Shown one piece after another: positions 47,189 through 55,833 of a DNA stretch of 64,000 bases. The notes beneath the pieces are model-generated. The model was not told the DNA's origin. It was given only the letters and a program-made list of their open reading frames with translations, and searched no databases. The position numbers were made by a program, and so were the translations under genes. The stretch's first letter is position 1. Every line of letters begins with the position of its first letter. The stretch covers positions 620,001 to 684,000 of the forward strand of contig NZ_CP037422.1 of assembly GCF_007748175.1 (NCBI RefSeq). The letters run 5' to 3'. The stretch comes from Gimesia aquarii (GTDB lineage: Bacteria; Planctomycetota; Planctomycetia; Planctomycetales; Planctomycetaceae).

Positions 47189-48460
47189 ATGACGCTGGGA
47201 GATAGAGCCTTGAGAAGTTCAGGGGAACGACAATATCGATTAGATACCAATGCGCGTTTATCAACGATGCATACTAATTGGACCAAGATGTTCATTGGTG
47301 TGACTGCTGGCGTATTGAGCATGTATTTCATGGTGGCTCGGCCGATGTTGAATCAGATCGGTCAACTGCAGGCAGAATTAGTTATTGTACAAAATGATAT
47401 GGACAAACTGGTTGGAGCAAAGACCAGTGCCTGGCAGGTTAATAATCTGTTGTCGGTCTTAAATTCGCAGGCCCAACAAATCACAAACGCCCAAGCTACT
47501 GTAGCAGAAATTCGAGATTTGCGAGTGTTACTCGATGAAGAGTCTGAGCAGACAGATCAGGCTTTGGCTTCTTTTCAGAAGATCGATGATTTTCAGAAAC
47601 ATGTGATTCAACAAAAAGATTTGACTTCAAAAGCGCGGTTGACTTTGGATGAAATGCTGGCGATGCAGGACCAGCTGGCTTCTCAAAAAGCGCAAACTGC
47701 AGTCACGCTTTCTACGTTAGAAGAAATGATCGAGCTTCAAAAAATGGCGTTAGATCAATCTTCCGGGATTAAAGACGCACAGGTTGCCTTTGGTGAGTTT
47801 ATTGAATTCAAAAAGCAGATTGTTGATCAGTCTGGGAAGTTGGAAGTTGCTCGTAAAAACAGTCAGAAAATGATTGCTCTGCAAGATAGTATGGTGGCTC
47901 AGACAGAATCACTTACTGCTGCAGAAAAAAGTGCGCGACAACTTGTATCACTACAAAAAGTTCTGACTAATGACAGATTAAAGATTACAGAAGCTGATAC
48001 GAATTTGCAGTCACTGATGGCGATTCAGACTAAGCTACTGGCAGAGACAGGACGCGTTGTTGATGCTATTGAGACGTTAGAAGTGCTTTCGGATTTACAA
48101 GATCGACTGAAAGAGCAAGTTGCATCCATGAACGGTATGAGGCGTGAGCTGCTTGACATTGTTCTGATGGAGAGCACTGTCGCAAAAGCGACTCGAATCC
48201 TGGAACCATTGGTAGAGTTAGGCAATCTGAGTCGGTTGAGTGATGCAGAAGTTCGAGAAGCAGCACGTGTGATCATGGATCAGCGAGATACACGGATGGG
48301 TAAACTTTCCTCACCAAAGTATCGCCGAACTCATCACGGTCCAGTGCCTTCACGGACATCACAACTGACCTCAGATGAGAACACGTCATTAGAAGCAGAA
48401 GATAGTAGCAGCGGTGTTGAAGATAAGCTCGTTCCTACACCACCTGCTGATGAAGAGTAA
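47189..48460 (+). CDS. Membrane-anchored coiled-coil protein with 24-residue repeats
   Basis: The 423-aa protein has one membrane helix near the N-terminus (about 33-52, MFIGVTAGVLSMYFMVA) and then a long helical rod made of about ten tandem 24-residue units (84-320). A helical region follows (322-375), and the tail is polar and unstructured (Ser/Thr/Glu/Pro). No catalytic motif is seen. Topology suggests a rod projecting from the inner membrane, possibly a spacer or tether, but this is inference. The start could be the internal ATG at 47267. It ends at a strong hairpin shared with the convergent gene. Confidence 0.78.
   Translation: MTLGDRALRSSGERQYRLDTNARLSTMHTNWTKMFIGVTAGVLSMYFMVARPMLNQIGQLQAELVIVQNDMDKLVGAKTSAWQVNNLLSVLNSQAQQITNAQATVAEIRDLRVLLDEESEQTDQALASFQKIDDFQKHVIQQKDLTSKARLTLDEMLAMQDQLASQKAQTAVTLSTLEEMIELQKMALDQSSGIKDAQVAFGEFIEFKKQIVDQSGKLEVARKNSQKMIALQDSMVAQTESLTAAEKSARQLVSLQKVLTNDRLKITEADTNLQSLMAIQTKLLAETGRVVDAIETLEVLSDLQDRLKEQVASMNGMRRELLDIVLMESTVAKATRILEPLVELGNLSRLSDAEVREAARVIMDQRDTRMGKLSSPKYRRTHHGPVPSRTSQLTSDENTSLEAEDSSSGVEDKLVPTPPADEE
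47438..48148 (+). repeat. Ten tandem 24-codon units within the coiled-coil gene
   Basis: Residues 84-320 fall into units beginning VNNLL, IRDLR (21 residues), FQKID, LDEML, LEEMI, FGEFI, SQKMI, ARQLV, LQSLM and LEVLS. All but the second are exactly 24 residues. Shared positions are hydrophobic-x-x-hydrophobic-hydrophobic-x-hydrophobic-Q, then a Gln or Asn about six residues later and Ala near position 21. The DNA has diverged, so this is an old protein-level repeat. Confidence 0.75.
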
Positions 48461-48494
48461 AGAGAAAACAGTCTCCTGGGCTGAAAGTGGCTTG

Positions 48495-48535
48495 AATTAA
48501 AACAAGGCATGGGTGTTCCATGCCTTGTTTTAATT
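48495..48535. terminator. Bidirectional terminator between convergent genes
   Basis: A perfect 18-bp inverted repeat (48495-48512 and 48518-48535) with a 5-nt loop has a G+C-rich apex and A/T-rich base, so either strand reads a stem ending in T residues. It lies between the plus-strand coiled-coil gene and the minus-strand thioredoxin-like lipoprotein gene and can serve both. Confidence 0.88.
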
Positions 48536-48565
48536 TGGTGAAGAACCATGTGAAAGAAGCTGTAA

Positions 48566-50809
48566 TTACTGTTCTTTTTTCTCAGGCTTTATTTCTGGTT
48601 TTCCTGCTTTTTCTTTTGATTTCTCAGCTGGCTTTGGTGCCGTAGCAGGTTTTTCCTTTTCAGATTTTGATTTTGGCCCGGTAGTCTTGTAGGTAATTTT
48701 CCCTGATACCGGGACTGAAGCAACCTGAAAGACATCTTTGGAAAGTTCCCCTTGGACAAAAACGACTAAGTGTAGTTTTTCCAAAGCCAAAGGGGCACCG
48801 GTGAAGTTTGCTCCTGATTTTTCTTCAAAGGCTGATAGATAATCTGTGAGACGGCCTTTGAAATCATTCAGTGGCAACGTTTTATTCAGAGATAATTTAC
48901 CATCAACGGCGGGAAAGCCATTTGGCTCGCTTAACATTGATCGCACAATCATGTCATGTACATTGATTCCGTTAGGAGCTTGAAATTGCAGTTCGTCTTC
49001 GGCGAGTACTGCGACGAGGCGCAGTGGCTCTTTGATTTTCTCTGTCCCAGACACAGTTGCTTTTAATTCCAGATTGTCATCTTTGGCAATTGCAGACAGA
49101 TCGATTTTGACATTGGTATTTTCTGAAAGAGTCGGGATCAATGCTTCCAGAATTTGTTTATAAGATGAATCAACCTGCTCAACTCCACCAGCGACACCGG
49201 AGATCGGCTGACCATTCAAATTCGTCGATGGTGTTCCACGGTGATTATAAAGAATGAATCGCGCTTCAGAGTCAGTATTCGTAAGCGGGTCTGGAGCAGG
49301 AATATGTTGATGATATCTTAAGACAATGACTTTGGAGTCCGGGAAAGATGCTTCAATCACACCCGTTGCCAAGTCGGCGGCAACACAGGGGGGACAGGAT
49401 GCCCCTGTAAACAACTCAATTAGTGAGACGCGGTTCCCCTTCTTTAAATCAACTTCTTTAGCTTCTTTAGAAACAAAGCTTTGAAGAAAACGTTTGAATG
49501 ATTTTGTGAGATATTCATCAAGGCCATCTGTCGAACCATGTTTCTCTTTCCAGAGTGTCGTGAGTGTATCCATAGGATGTTCATATTTGACAGCCTCAGG
49601 ATTTTGTTTTGAGACAGCAATGAGTTGTTGTTCCCGACCTGTCAGAGGAGAACCTGCTAAAACTCCCAGGTAATCAATCGCCTTATCAATGCTACCGTGC
49701 GATTTCTCGTAGGTCACGAGCTCTGTTAAAAGTTGACGATTGTTAGGATGTTCTTTCAATTCGTCCTGAAGTAGCTTTCCAGCTGCCTGAATCTGTTCGG
49801 GTTTATCAGACTTTAATCCAGCACGTGCTCTGGCTAAGGCCATTTCTAATTTCCAGCCACTAAGTGGCGCTACCCCGTCTTTGATCAATTTGTCTGCCTG
49901 ATCCAAATACTTTACAGCCAGATCAGAGTCGGAATCACTCCTCGCCAACATAGAACCAACACTGATTAAAGAATTCGCTTCCTGTCGTGTCCCCCAAAGT
50001 TTCGCCGTTTCCAGATAACGACTGATAATTTCTTCAATCGTTTTTTTATCTTTCTTCTGGCTGAGGGCGATCGCCATTAATGTGGGATAAGCATCCATGA
50101 TCAGCGGAACGGATTTCATTTTGAGAGTGAACTCGTTCAGTTGTTTAAATGGATCGGGAGATTGCATTGCCTGCATTAATTCCTGTGCACCAGGTGAAGG
50201 CATTGGGCCTTTAATTTTGCTAAAATCCGTTTCCATAGTTGGCAATAAGAGTGCGGGTGTGCAGTTTTCATTGTTAAAGGAAATATTTCCCAGGATCACT
50301 CCCTGGTCCAATTGTAGTTTTCCTTGAAAACTCAAACGGAGAAATTCTTTTCCATCGTTTAACAGGCTTTCGTTAAATTCCACTGTAGTATCACTGACTT
50401 TAGATGACACGATTTTTGCTGGTGCGACATCTGCTCCTTTAGCAAGAATTTTGACTGCTTGTGCTTCGGTTTTTTCTTCGGATTTGTTTTTATCTTCGTT
50501 CGTAGTCGCATTTAGAGTAATCTTATAAAGGTACAATGGCATCATCTGCTCACGCTGTGGTAGCATCAAAACCCAGTTGCCTTGAACCGTTTTGGGAAGT
50601 TCCGGAATCTTGGATTTTTCGTTTTCCTTTTCAGAAGGTCCTTCAGTTTCTGCTGACGAAGATGCGGGATCACCTGTGGTTTTTTGAGCGGTTTGCTCGG
50701 TTGACGAGGATGGTTGATTGTCACTGCTTGGTTCTGAGCCTTTCTGCTGGCAGCCGACAGTGATCATCAGCAAGCAGAGTAGTAGGCGAACTCGAGAAAT
50801 CGAAAGCAT
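48566..50809 (-). CDS. Large exported lipoprotein with a thioredoxin-like CxxC domain
   Basis: The 747-aa protein has a lipoprotein signal (lipobox TVGC, Cys near residue 20), a Ser/Glu-rich linker, a helical repeat-like region (about 190-410, TPR-like), then a thioredoxin-like segment with SLIELFTGASCPPCVAADLA (C472 and C475) that resembles DUF1223/TlpA proteins. A beta domain and a Lys/Glu/Pro-rich tail (last 50 residues) follow. It probably performs thiol-disulfide chemistry or binds partners in the periplasm. The ATG at 50809 has GAGGA just upstream; the TTG at 50821 is unlikely. No cytochrome-maturation genes are near. Confidence 0.75.
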   Translation of the reverse strand: MLSISRVRLLLCLLMITVGCQQKGSEPSSDNQPSSSTEQTAQKTTGDPASSSAETEGPSEKENEKSKIPELPKTVQGNWVLMLPQREQMMPLYLYKITLNATTNEDKNKSEEKTEAQAVKILAKGADVAPAKIVSSKVSDTTVEFNESLLNDGKEFLRLSFQGKLQLDQGVILGNISFNNENCTPALLLPTMETDFSKIKGPMPSPGAQELMQAMQSPDPFKQLNEFTLKMKSVPLIMDAYPTLMAIALSQKKDKKTIEEIISRYLETAKLWGTRQEANSLISVGSMLARSDSDSDLAVKYLDQADKLIKDGVAPLSGWKLEMALARARAGLKSDKPEQIQAAGKLLQDELKEHPNNRQLLTELVTYEKSHGSIDKAIDYLGVLAGSPLTGREQQLIAVSKQNPEAVKYEHPMDTLTTLWKEKHGSTDGLDEYLTKSFKRFLQSFVSKEAKEVDLKKGNRVSLIELFTGASCPPCVAADLATGVIEASFPDSKVIVLRYHQHIPAPDPLTNTDSEARFILYNHRGTPSTNLNGQPISGVAGGVEQVDSSYKQILEALIPTLSENTNVKIDLSAIAKDDNLELKATVSGTEKIKEPLRLVAVLAEDELQFQAPNGINVHDMIVRSMLSEPNGFPAVDGKLSLNKTLPLNDFKGRLTDYLSAFEEKSGANFTGAPLALEKLHLVVFVQGELSKDVFQVASVPVSGKITYKTTGPKSKSEKEKPATAPKPAEKSKEKAGKPEIKPEKKEQ

Positions 50810-51041
50810 TTTTGTCCTCAAAAAAATTTAAGTGAAATTTATTCGAAAGTGGTTCTTATCCTGGTTTTATACGAATTCAGTACAAATGTTGATGGATATT
50901 AAATAAAAAAGGTCAATCTTCTCAAAATTGGACAGCGATTGACTTATTCCTGTATTTGTAGACAGGTATTTGTTGTTAGATTCGCGAAGTGTTTCTTTAG
51001 TTGATTTCTCCTCATTTATACTCTGCATTGTGTAGATTTTT

Positions 51042-51809
51042 TTATACGCTACCGAGTTCCTGCTTTAGTTCTGTCAATTGTTGGCTTAACACTTGAACGG
51101 ATTCTGTCAGCATTTCAATCTGTTGTTTCATGGATTGATTTTCAGTCTGGAGTTGTTCAATCATCTGTAGCAAGCTGCTCTCATCACTCGAAGAGGTATT
51201 TACGGCAGGCTGATTGTGGGGGCCGCTTTCGTCTTTAGCCGATTCACTTTCGAGTGAAGATTCAAACCCCAGTTTTTTCCCTTCGCTTTCTTTATACCAG
51301 TTGTGATCAACCTCAATGCCACGACGTTCGATGCTTCCATTAGATTGTACATAGTTTTGGTCAAGAAGGCCCTTAAATTCTGCTCGCAGTTGCTCTAAAG
51401 ATTCAATTGGTACCATTCGACTGGCTCGACCGCGGAGTTCGCCCATCGTTTGACGGCCACGCAACCACAGTTCTGTTAATATCGCAAGTTGAGGTTCTGT
51501 AAAATTGAATCGATGGCGCATGTAATGCCTGTAACGTTCAGTGCGACCACTTTCTGAGTGAACAACAGCCACAATACCGGTTTCACGAAGTGTCTCCAGC
51601 GTTTCAAAGACTTGTGATTCGCTGTAATGTGAGATTGGATCCCTATTACTTTTTTGATTGCAACCTGTTGTGATTGCCTTTAATGTAAGAGGGTATTGAT
51701 CGGGAGTGGTAAATGCTTTCTCCAGTAAAACACCTAGCACGCGGCGTTGTGGTTTTGAAAGTTCTGTGATCTTCAGGAGTTCTTTTTCTTCTTGAGTTGT
51801 ATCATTCAT
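51042..51809 (-). CDS. YceH-family (DUF480) protein
   Basis: The 255-aa protein has two winged-helix-like parts (about 15-170), with LSKPQRRVLGVLLEKAFTTPDQYPLTLKAITTGCNQKSNRDP and LTELWLRGRQTMGELRGRASRM, the DUF480/YceH signature. A variable acidic linker follows, then a C-terminal coiled coil (about 215-252). Winged helices suggest nucleic-acid or protein binding, but no function is settled. It lies 53 bp downstream of the M28 peptidase gene on the same strand. Confidence 0.88.
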   Translation of the reverse strand: MNDTTQEEKELLKITELSKPQRRVLGVLLEKAFTTPDQYPLTLKAITTGCNQKSNRDPISHYSESQVFETLETLRETGIVAVVHSESGRTERYRHYMRHRFNFTEPQLAILTELWLRGRQTMGELRGRASRMVPIESLEQLRAEFKGLLDQNYVQSNGSIERRGIEVDHNWYKESEGKKLGFESSLESESAKDESGPHNQPAVNTSSSDESSLLQMIEQLQTENQSMKQQIEMLTESVQVLSQQLTELKQELGSV

Positions 51810-51862
51810 CTTAATTTCTATTTTCTTTATCGAGTAGAATGCTTAAGCTAGGGAAAGAGAAT

Positions 51863-52750
51863 TTAATATCCACGGTGAAGTATCGATTTTGTCGCTTCCA
51901 AACTACCTTGAGCCACCTTCGTAAGGAACTCAAAGTCGAGTGTGTCCACAGTGTCCGTAGGTTGATGATAATGTGGATTTCGCAGAAAACTGGTGTCGGT
52001 GATCATCAAAGCTGGGTAACCAGCGTCCCAGAACGGACTATGGTCACTCAATCGAGTTGCTTGCAGCATTTCACCATTTTGAGGAACTTGTAGTGTCTCT
52101 ACAGGTAACTCTACCACCTTTTCCAAGCCATGCTGGAATGCGGCAATCAGTGCTGTTGAGTTTTGGTTTCCAACGACAGCGATGAAATCTCCGGTGTCCG
52201 GGTAAAGCCCTACCAATTCTCTGGGTAATGTCTGACTTCCTGGGGTAGAATCACAATAACCCAGCATTTCCAGAGAAACCATGCCTCGTAAATCGGTTTG
52301 TCGTTGTTGATGCAGACTGGCATGTTCTGCGCCACCCAACATTCCATTTTCTTCTAAGTCAAACGCAACCAGTTCAACGCTCCAATTGCAGGAAAGCTCT
52401 TTAAATAAAGGCAATAGTCTCCCTAGTTCTAACAACGTTGCAATAGCGCTGGTGTTATCGTCTGCTCCGGGAGATTCAGGCCGCGTATCAAGATGAGCAC
52501 CAATACAAAATTGTGGTTTGTTTTGCGAACTGAGTTGGGGATGTCGGGCAATCAGATTTTGCCCTTCAAGTGTCGTCAGCATTGCGTCCTGAGCTTGAAA
52601 GTGATGGCGCTCGACTTTCCATCCTGATGTTTCAAGTTCCTGAGTCACATACTGTCGAGCTGATTCCAATTCTGTACTTTCGGCAGGCCGTATGGATCTA
52701 CAGAGTAGTTCACAGTGCTCTTTCAATCGACTTTGTTGTACGTCCTTCAT
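51863..52750 (-). CDS. M28-family zinc aminopeptidase
   Basis: The 295-aa protein is an M28 peptidase domain with its metal ligands: H86 and D88 in GAHLDTRPES, D97/D98 in PGADDNTSA, E133-E134 in FDLEENGMLGGAEH, and the C-terminal HYHQPTDTVDTLD. It should release N-terminal amino acids with two zinc ions. No signal peptide is seen, so it is cytoplasmic, unlike many M28 enzymes. It is followed on the same strand by the YceH gene. Confidence 0.9.
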   Translation of the reverse strand: MKDVQQSRLKEHCELLCRSIRPAESTELESARQYVTQELETSGWKVERHHFQAQDAMLTTLEGQNLIARHPQLSSQNKPQFCIGAHLDTRPESPGADDNTSAIATLLELGRLLPLFKELSCNWSVELVAFDLEENGMLGGAEHASLHQQRQTDLRGMVSLEMLGYCDSTPGSQTLPRELVGLYPDTGDFIAVVGNQNSTALIAAFQHGLEKVVELPVETLQVPQNGEMLQATRLSDHSPFWDAGYPALMITDTSFLRNPHYHQPTDTVDTLDFEFLTKVAQGSLEATKSILHRGY

Positions 52751-52848
52751 TGTGGCTTTCGATCCCTTGAACTGCCAGAATAAAAGTGGGTTTGTTTTCG
52801 AGTCACTACTAAATCACTGAGACAATTAGAACTGTTGAGACGACTCTG

Positions 52849-53385
52849 TTATGAATTTTGTGATGTTTTATCTCCAGCAGATTCTACAACGAATTTGAAA
52901 TCTTTGTCACTGCGTAGTGAATCGAAGTCAGATTCTTCTTCAATTAATTTTATCAGTTTTGGTTCCATTCGTAATGAACGGCCCAGCCAGGAAAGGGCAT
53001 TGGTTTTGTCACCGGCTAACGCAAAATAGCAGGACAAATTGTAAAGCACAACGGCTTCATCGGAGTGGTTTTGATAAGCCTCTTCCATGATCGAGATAGC
53101 CAGAGGTAATTGATCAGTCCTTTTATGACACCAAGCCATTCCCATCAGAGTCGTCAGGTTTTCTGGGGATTTTTCATAGGCGCGCTGATATGCATCTAGT
53201 GCTTCTTTATACCGCTTAGCGAGTTGCTGAGCCTGGCCCAGCAGACAATAGTATTTTTCTGAATCTTTTTCAGTAGAGCCAATACGGGAAAGTTCTCGCA
53301 AAGCTTGTTCGGGCATCTCAAGCAGCAGATAACCTTCTGCGGCATTAAAATGTCGTTTTTGTCGCGAAGCAGGCAGTAGTACCAT
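52849..53385 (-). CDS. Tetratricopeptide-repeat protein
   Basis: The 178-aa protein consists of TPR units: FNAAEGYLLLEMPEQALREL, CLLGQAQQLAKRYKEALDAYQRAYEKSP, MGMAWCHKRTDQLPLAISIMEEAY and LYNLSCYFALAGDKTNALSWLGRSL. The C-terminal part LIEEESDFDSLRSDKDFKFVV is a common TPR-protein ending. It likely mediates protein-protein contacts in the cytoplasm. The frame extends to a GTG at 53421, but the ATG at 53385 with a weak GGA site is preferred; the choice is uncertain. It lies 103 bp after the sulfur operon on the same strand. Confidence 0.8.
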   Translation of the reverse strand: MVLLPASRQKRHFNAAEGYLLLEMPEQALRELSRIGSTEKDSEKYYCLLGQAQQLAKRYKEALDAYQRAYEKSPENLTTLMGMAWCHKRTDQLPLAISIMEEAYQNHSDEAVVLYNLSCYFALAGDKTNALSWLGRSLRMEPKLIKLIEEESDFDSLRSDKDFKFVVESAGDKTSQNS

Positions 53386-53488
53386 TTGAAAATCCGTTAA
53401 TAAACAGAAAAGCTTTGCCACCTATTTTAATAGATCTGGCAAAGACTTTTCTATTCATCATGGAACGTTATTTTTGTCGTTCATCAAA

Positions 53489-54868
53489 TTAGGTTGCAAC
53501 GGTTGTGAGCCAGGCTTTATAACCACCTATGAGATCGACGACATTTTCAAACCCCTGCTTTTCGAGTAGACTGGCGGCAATTGCAGAGCGATAACCACCC
53601 TGGCAATGGACTACAACAGTTTCATCACGGGGGATTTCATTAAATCGTTCCTGTAGTTGATTTAATGGGATATTGATACTGTTTGAAATGTGTCCCGATT
53701 CCCACTCTGATTGAGAGCGAATATCGATGACTGTAATTTTTTCGTCCCACTCATGCAGCGCTTGTGCAGAAATTCGCTTTGTTTGTGAGACCAGTTCAGG
53801 GTTCTCGTTGAGGCTGTTCAAGCCATCTTTTAGAAATCCTTTGACCTGATCAAAGCCAATCCGTCCCAGTCGCATCATTGCTTCTTCAATCTGTTCCTCA
53901 TCTTCAGCAATCACCAAAATCGGCAATTGTTTTCTGAGGACTGTTCCTGCCCAAGTCGCATAGCGGCCATCCAGTCCAATGTTGATCGTTCCTTTGAGAT
54001 GTGCTCCAGCAAATTCCGTGGCATCTCTGACATCGATAACTTGAACACTGTTGTTTAGCATTTTCAGGGTTTCATCCAGTGAAAACGCGTGCCATGCGGC
54101 ACTGATTGATTCATTGAGTGTTTGTCTGTCTTTTCGATTCAGGATGGCATCATGTACAAAATAATGTGGTGCTTCGGGGAGGTCGGCAGTGACCATTTCA
54201 ACGAAAGCTGGTTTACTCATTGGCTGTAGTGCGTAATTGTACTTCCGCTGTTCTCCCAATGTGGTAACGGACTCACTGCTTAACTGTTTGCCACACATCG
54301 AACCAGCGCCATGTGCCGGATAGACCAGTGTTTCGTCTGGAAGTTTCAGGATTTTTTCATGCAATGAGTCGTAAAGCATGCTGGCTAATTCTTCTGCCGT
54401 GACTCCAATTGATGCTAATAGATCAGGTCGGCCTACATCTCCCAAAAACAAAGTATCTCCGGTAAGCACCATTTTCGGCTGATCCGGATTTTCATTCAGA
54501 TTATATACTAGAATAGAGATCCCTTCAGGAGTATGCCCGGGTGTTTCCAGGATGGATAATTTCACCGACCCCAGAATAAGTTCGTCTCCTTCTGACAGTG
54601 GGTGAAAACGAAATTCGGCATCTGCTTTATTTCCCAGATGAATTTGTGCACCGACTGCTTCTCGTAATTCAATATGACCTGAGATGAAGTCAGCATGGAA
54701 GTGAGTCAAAATGACGTGTTCAATCTGAAACCCATGCTCCTTCGCATCGTTCAGGTAGATCTCGATATCTCGTTGTGGATCAATCACTACAGCTTTTCCC
54801 GTTTGTTTATCAGCAATCAGATAGGACGCAAGTGATAAACAATCCAGATAATAGCGTTGAAAATACAT
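53489..54868 (-). CDS. MBL-fold sulfur dioxygenase fused to two rhodanese domains
   Basis: The 459-aa protein has an N-terminal persulfide-dioxygenase-type metallo-beta-lactamase domain (about 1-235) with the ligand motif THFHADFISGH (H56, H58, D60, H65). Two rhodanese domains follow (about 260-355 and 365-455). The first lacks the active-site cysteine (VIAEDEEQ at that position); the second has it at C422 in VVHCQGGYRS. The enzyme should oxidise glutathione or other low-molecular-weight persulfides and handle sulfane sulfur. It follows the rhodanese-DUF2892 gene by 25 bp. The ATG at 54868 with AGGGAG upstream is preferred to the frame start at 54991. Confidence 0.9.
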   Translation of the reverse strand: MYFQRYYLDCLSLASYLIADKQTGKAVVIDPQRDIEIYLNDAKEHGFQIEHVILTHFHADFISGHIELREAVGAQIHLGNKADAEFRFHPLSEGDELILGSVKLSILETPGHTPEGISILVYNLNENPDQPKMVLTGDTLFLGDVGRPDLLASIGVTAEELASMLYDSLHEKILKLPDETLVYPAHGAGSMCGKQLSSESVTTLGEQRKYNYALQPMSKPAFVEMVTADLPEAPHYFVHDAILNRKDRQTLNESISAAWHAFSLDETLKMLNNSVQVIDVRDATEFAGAHLKGTINIGLDGRYATWAGTVLRKQLPILVIAEDEEQIEEAMMRLGRIGFDQVKGFLKDGLNSLNENPELVSQTKRISAQALHEWDEKITVIDIRSQSEWESGHISNSINIPLNQLQERFNEIPRDETVVVHCQGGYRSAIAASLLEKQGFENVVDLIGGYKAWLTTVAT

Positions 54869-54893
54869 CGCAAACTCCCTTACTTTTTGAGTT

Positions 54894-55454
54894 TCATACG
54901 TGGCATTGTTTTTGTTTATTGTCGGAAACCTGATTCCAAGGCATTTTCGCAAGCAACAGAGCCATGCCACAGGTATCTGTAATACCGGCAAACATTAATC
55001 CGGCACCTACAAAAGCGGAAAGCCCACTGAACCAGGGATTGACGAACATTCCTAACAACGCTCCTGTGAGAACCAGAAAGCCAGCGGCAATTCGGACTTG
55101 CCTTTCCAGTGAAATTGTCTTTTTTCCACGGTTCACCGGCAGTCCCAATTGATCCCAGGCACTTGTACCCCCTTCGACACTGACTACATTCGTAATGCCA
55201 GCTTCGATCAATTTCTGGCATGCTCGTGTAGAGCGGTTTCCACTTTGACAAATTACATAGACAGGCTCTGCACCATTTCCGTTTTGCCGTTCTTGAATAT
55301 GCTTTGCGTCCAATTTGTCAAGCGGAATATTCACGGCGATGGGCGCATGGATTTCCCGAAATTCTGCTGGCGTACGGACGTCAATTAATTTAACGCCTTG
55401 CTTCTCATGGATTTTTGCTAACTCTTTTGGTTTGATCGTTTTAACATCTGACAT
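54894..55454 (-). CDS. Rhodanese-like protein with a DUF2892 membrane domain
   Basis: The 186-aa protein has a rhodanese domain (about 5-105) with the active-site cysteine C69 in YVICQSGNRST, followed by a DUF2892 membrane domain (about 115-175, two hydrophobic helices). It should bind or transfer sulfane sulfur at the membrane face. It lies 25 bp upstream of the MBL-rhodanese gene and 50 bp downstream of the arsR stop, with its own operator and a GAGGTG ribosome-binding site just before the ATG. Confidence 0.9.
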   Translation of the reverse strand: MSDVKTIKPKELAKIHEKQGVKLIDVRTPAEFREIHAPIAVNIPLDKLDAKHIQERQNGNGAEPVYVICQSGNRSTRACQKLIEAGITNVVSVEGGTSAWDQLGLPVNRGKKTISLERQVRIAAGFLVLTGALLGMFVNPWFSGLSAFVGAGLMFAGITDTCGMALLLAKMPWNQVSDNKQKQCHV

Positions 55455-55466
55455 TTTGACACCTCG

Positions 55467-55490
55467 ATATATCGCAATTTTACGATATAT
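55467..55490 (-). promoter_or_regulatory. ArsR-type operator before the rhodanese gene
   Basis: A perfect inverted repeat of 8-bp arms, ATATATCG / CGATATAT (55467-55474 and 55483-55490), has an 8-nt spacer. Its inner 20 bp (55469-55488) match 16 of 20 positions with the site before arsR. On the minus strand it overlaps a -35-like AAGACA (55490-55495) and a -10-like GATATA (55468-55473) separated by 16 nt. The rhodanese ribosome-binding site and ATG follow within about 15 nt, so bound repressor would block this promoter. Confidence 0.75.
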
Positions 55491-55504
55491 GTCTTAAAAA
55501 AATA

Positions 55505-55813
55505 CTAATTCTGAAAAAAGCGTCCTTCAATACAATCCATTATTTTATTTAAATGTGGTTCTGCAACTTGATAATAGACACTTCTTCCTTCTCGCTCACT
55601 GACAAAGAACCCACAGCGTTGCATCAATCTTAAATGCTCTGAAGCGACATTACTGGGAATGCCACAATCTCCCGCAAGCTCACCAACTGTATAACGACCC
55701 CGTAAAAGCAATTGAACAATGCGAATCCGAGCCGGATGTGCCAGAACTTTGAGGCATTCAGCGGCCTCTTCCAGCGCTGGTCCATTATACTCCGGGGTTT
55801 CTTTTAATTTCAT
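55505..55813 (-). CDS. ArsR-family transcriptional repressor, probable persulfide sensor
   Basis: The 102-aa protein is a winged-helix ArsR/SmtB repressor: HPARIRIVQLLLRGRYTVGELAGDCGIPSNVASEHLRLMQRCGFFVSEREGRSVYYQV. It lacks the classical ELCVCDL arsenic motif. Cysteines are C20, C50 (start of the recognition-helix region), C67 and C94 (last helix). A pair such as C50/C94 recalls the two-cysteine BigR/SqrR persulfide sensors, which fits the sulfur-oxidation genes it precedes; the pairing is inferred. The ATG at 55813 with AGGAG upstream gives a family-length protein; longer starts to 55861 would run into the operator. Confidence 0.88.
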   Translation of the reverse strand: MKLKETPEYNGPALEEAAECLKVLAHPARIRIVQLLLRGRYTVGELAGDCGIPSNVASEHLRLMQRCGFFVSEREGRSVYYQVAEPHLNKIMDCIEGRFFQN

Positions 55814-55833
55814 ATTGTTAACTCCTCGCATAT

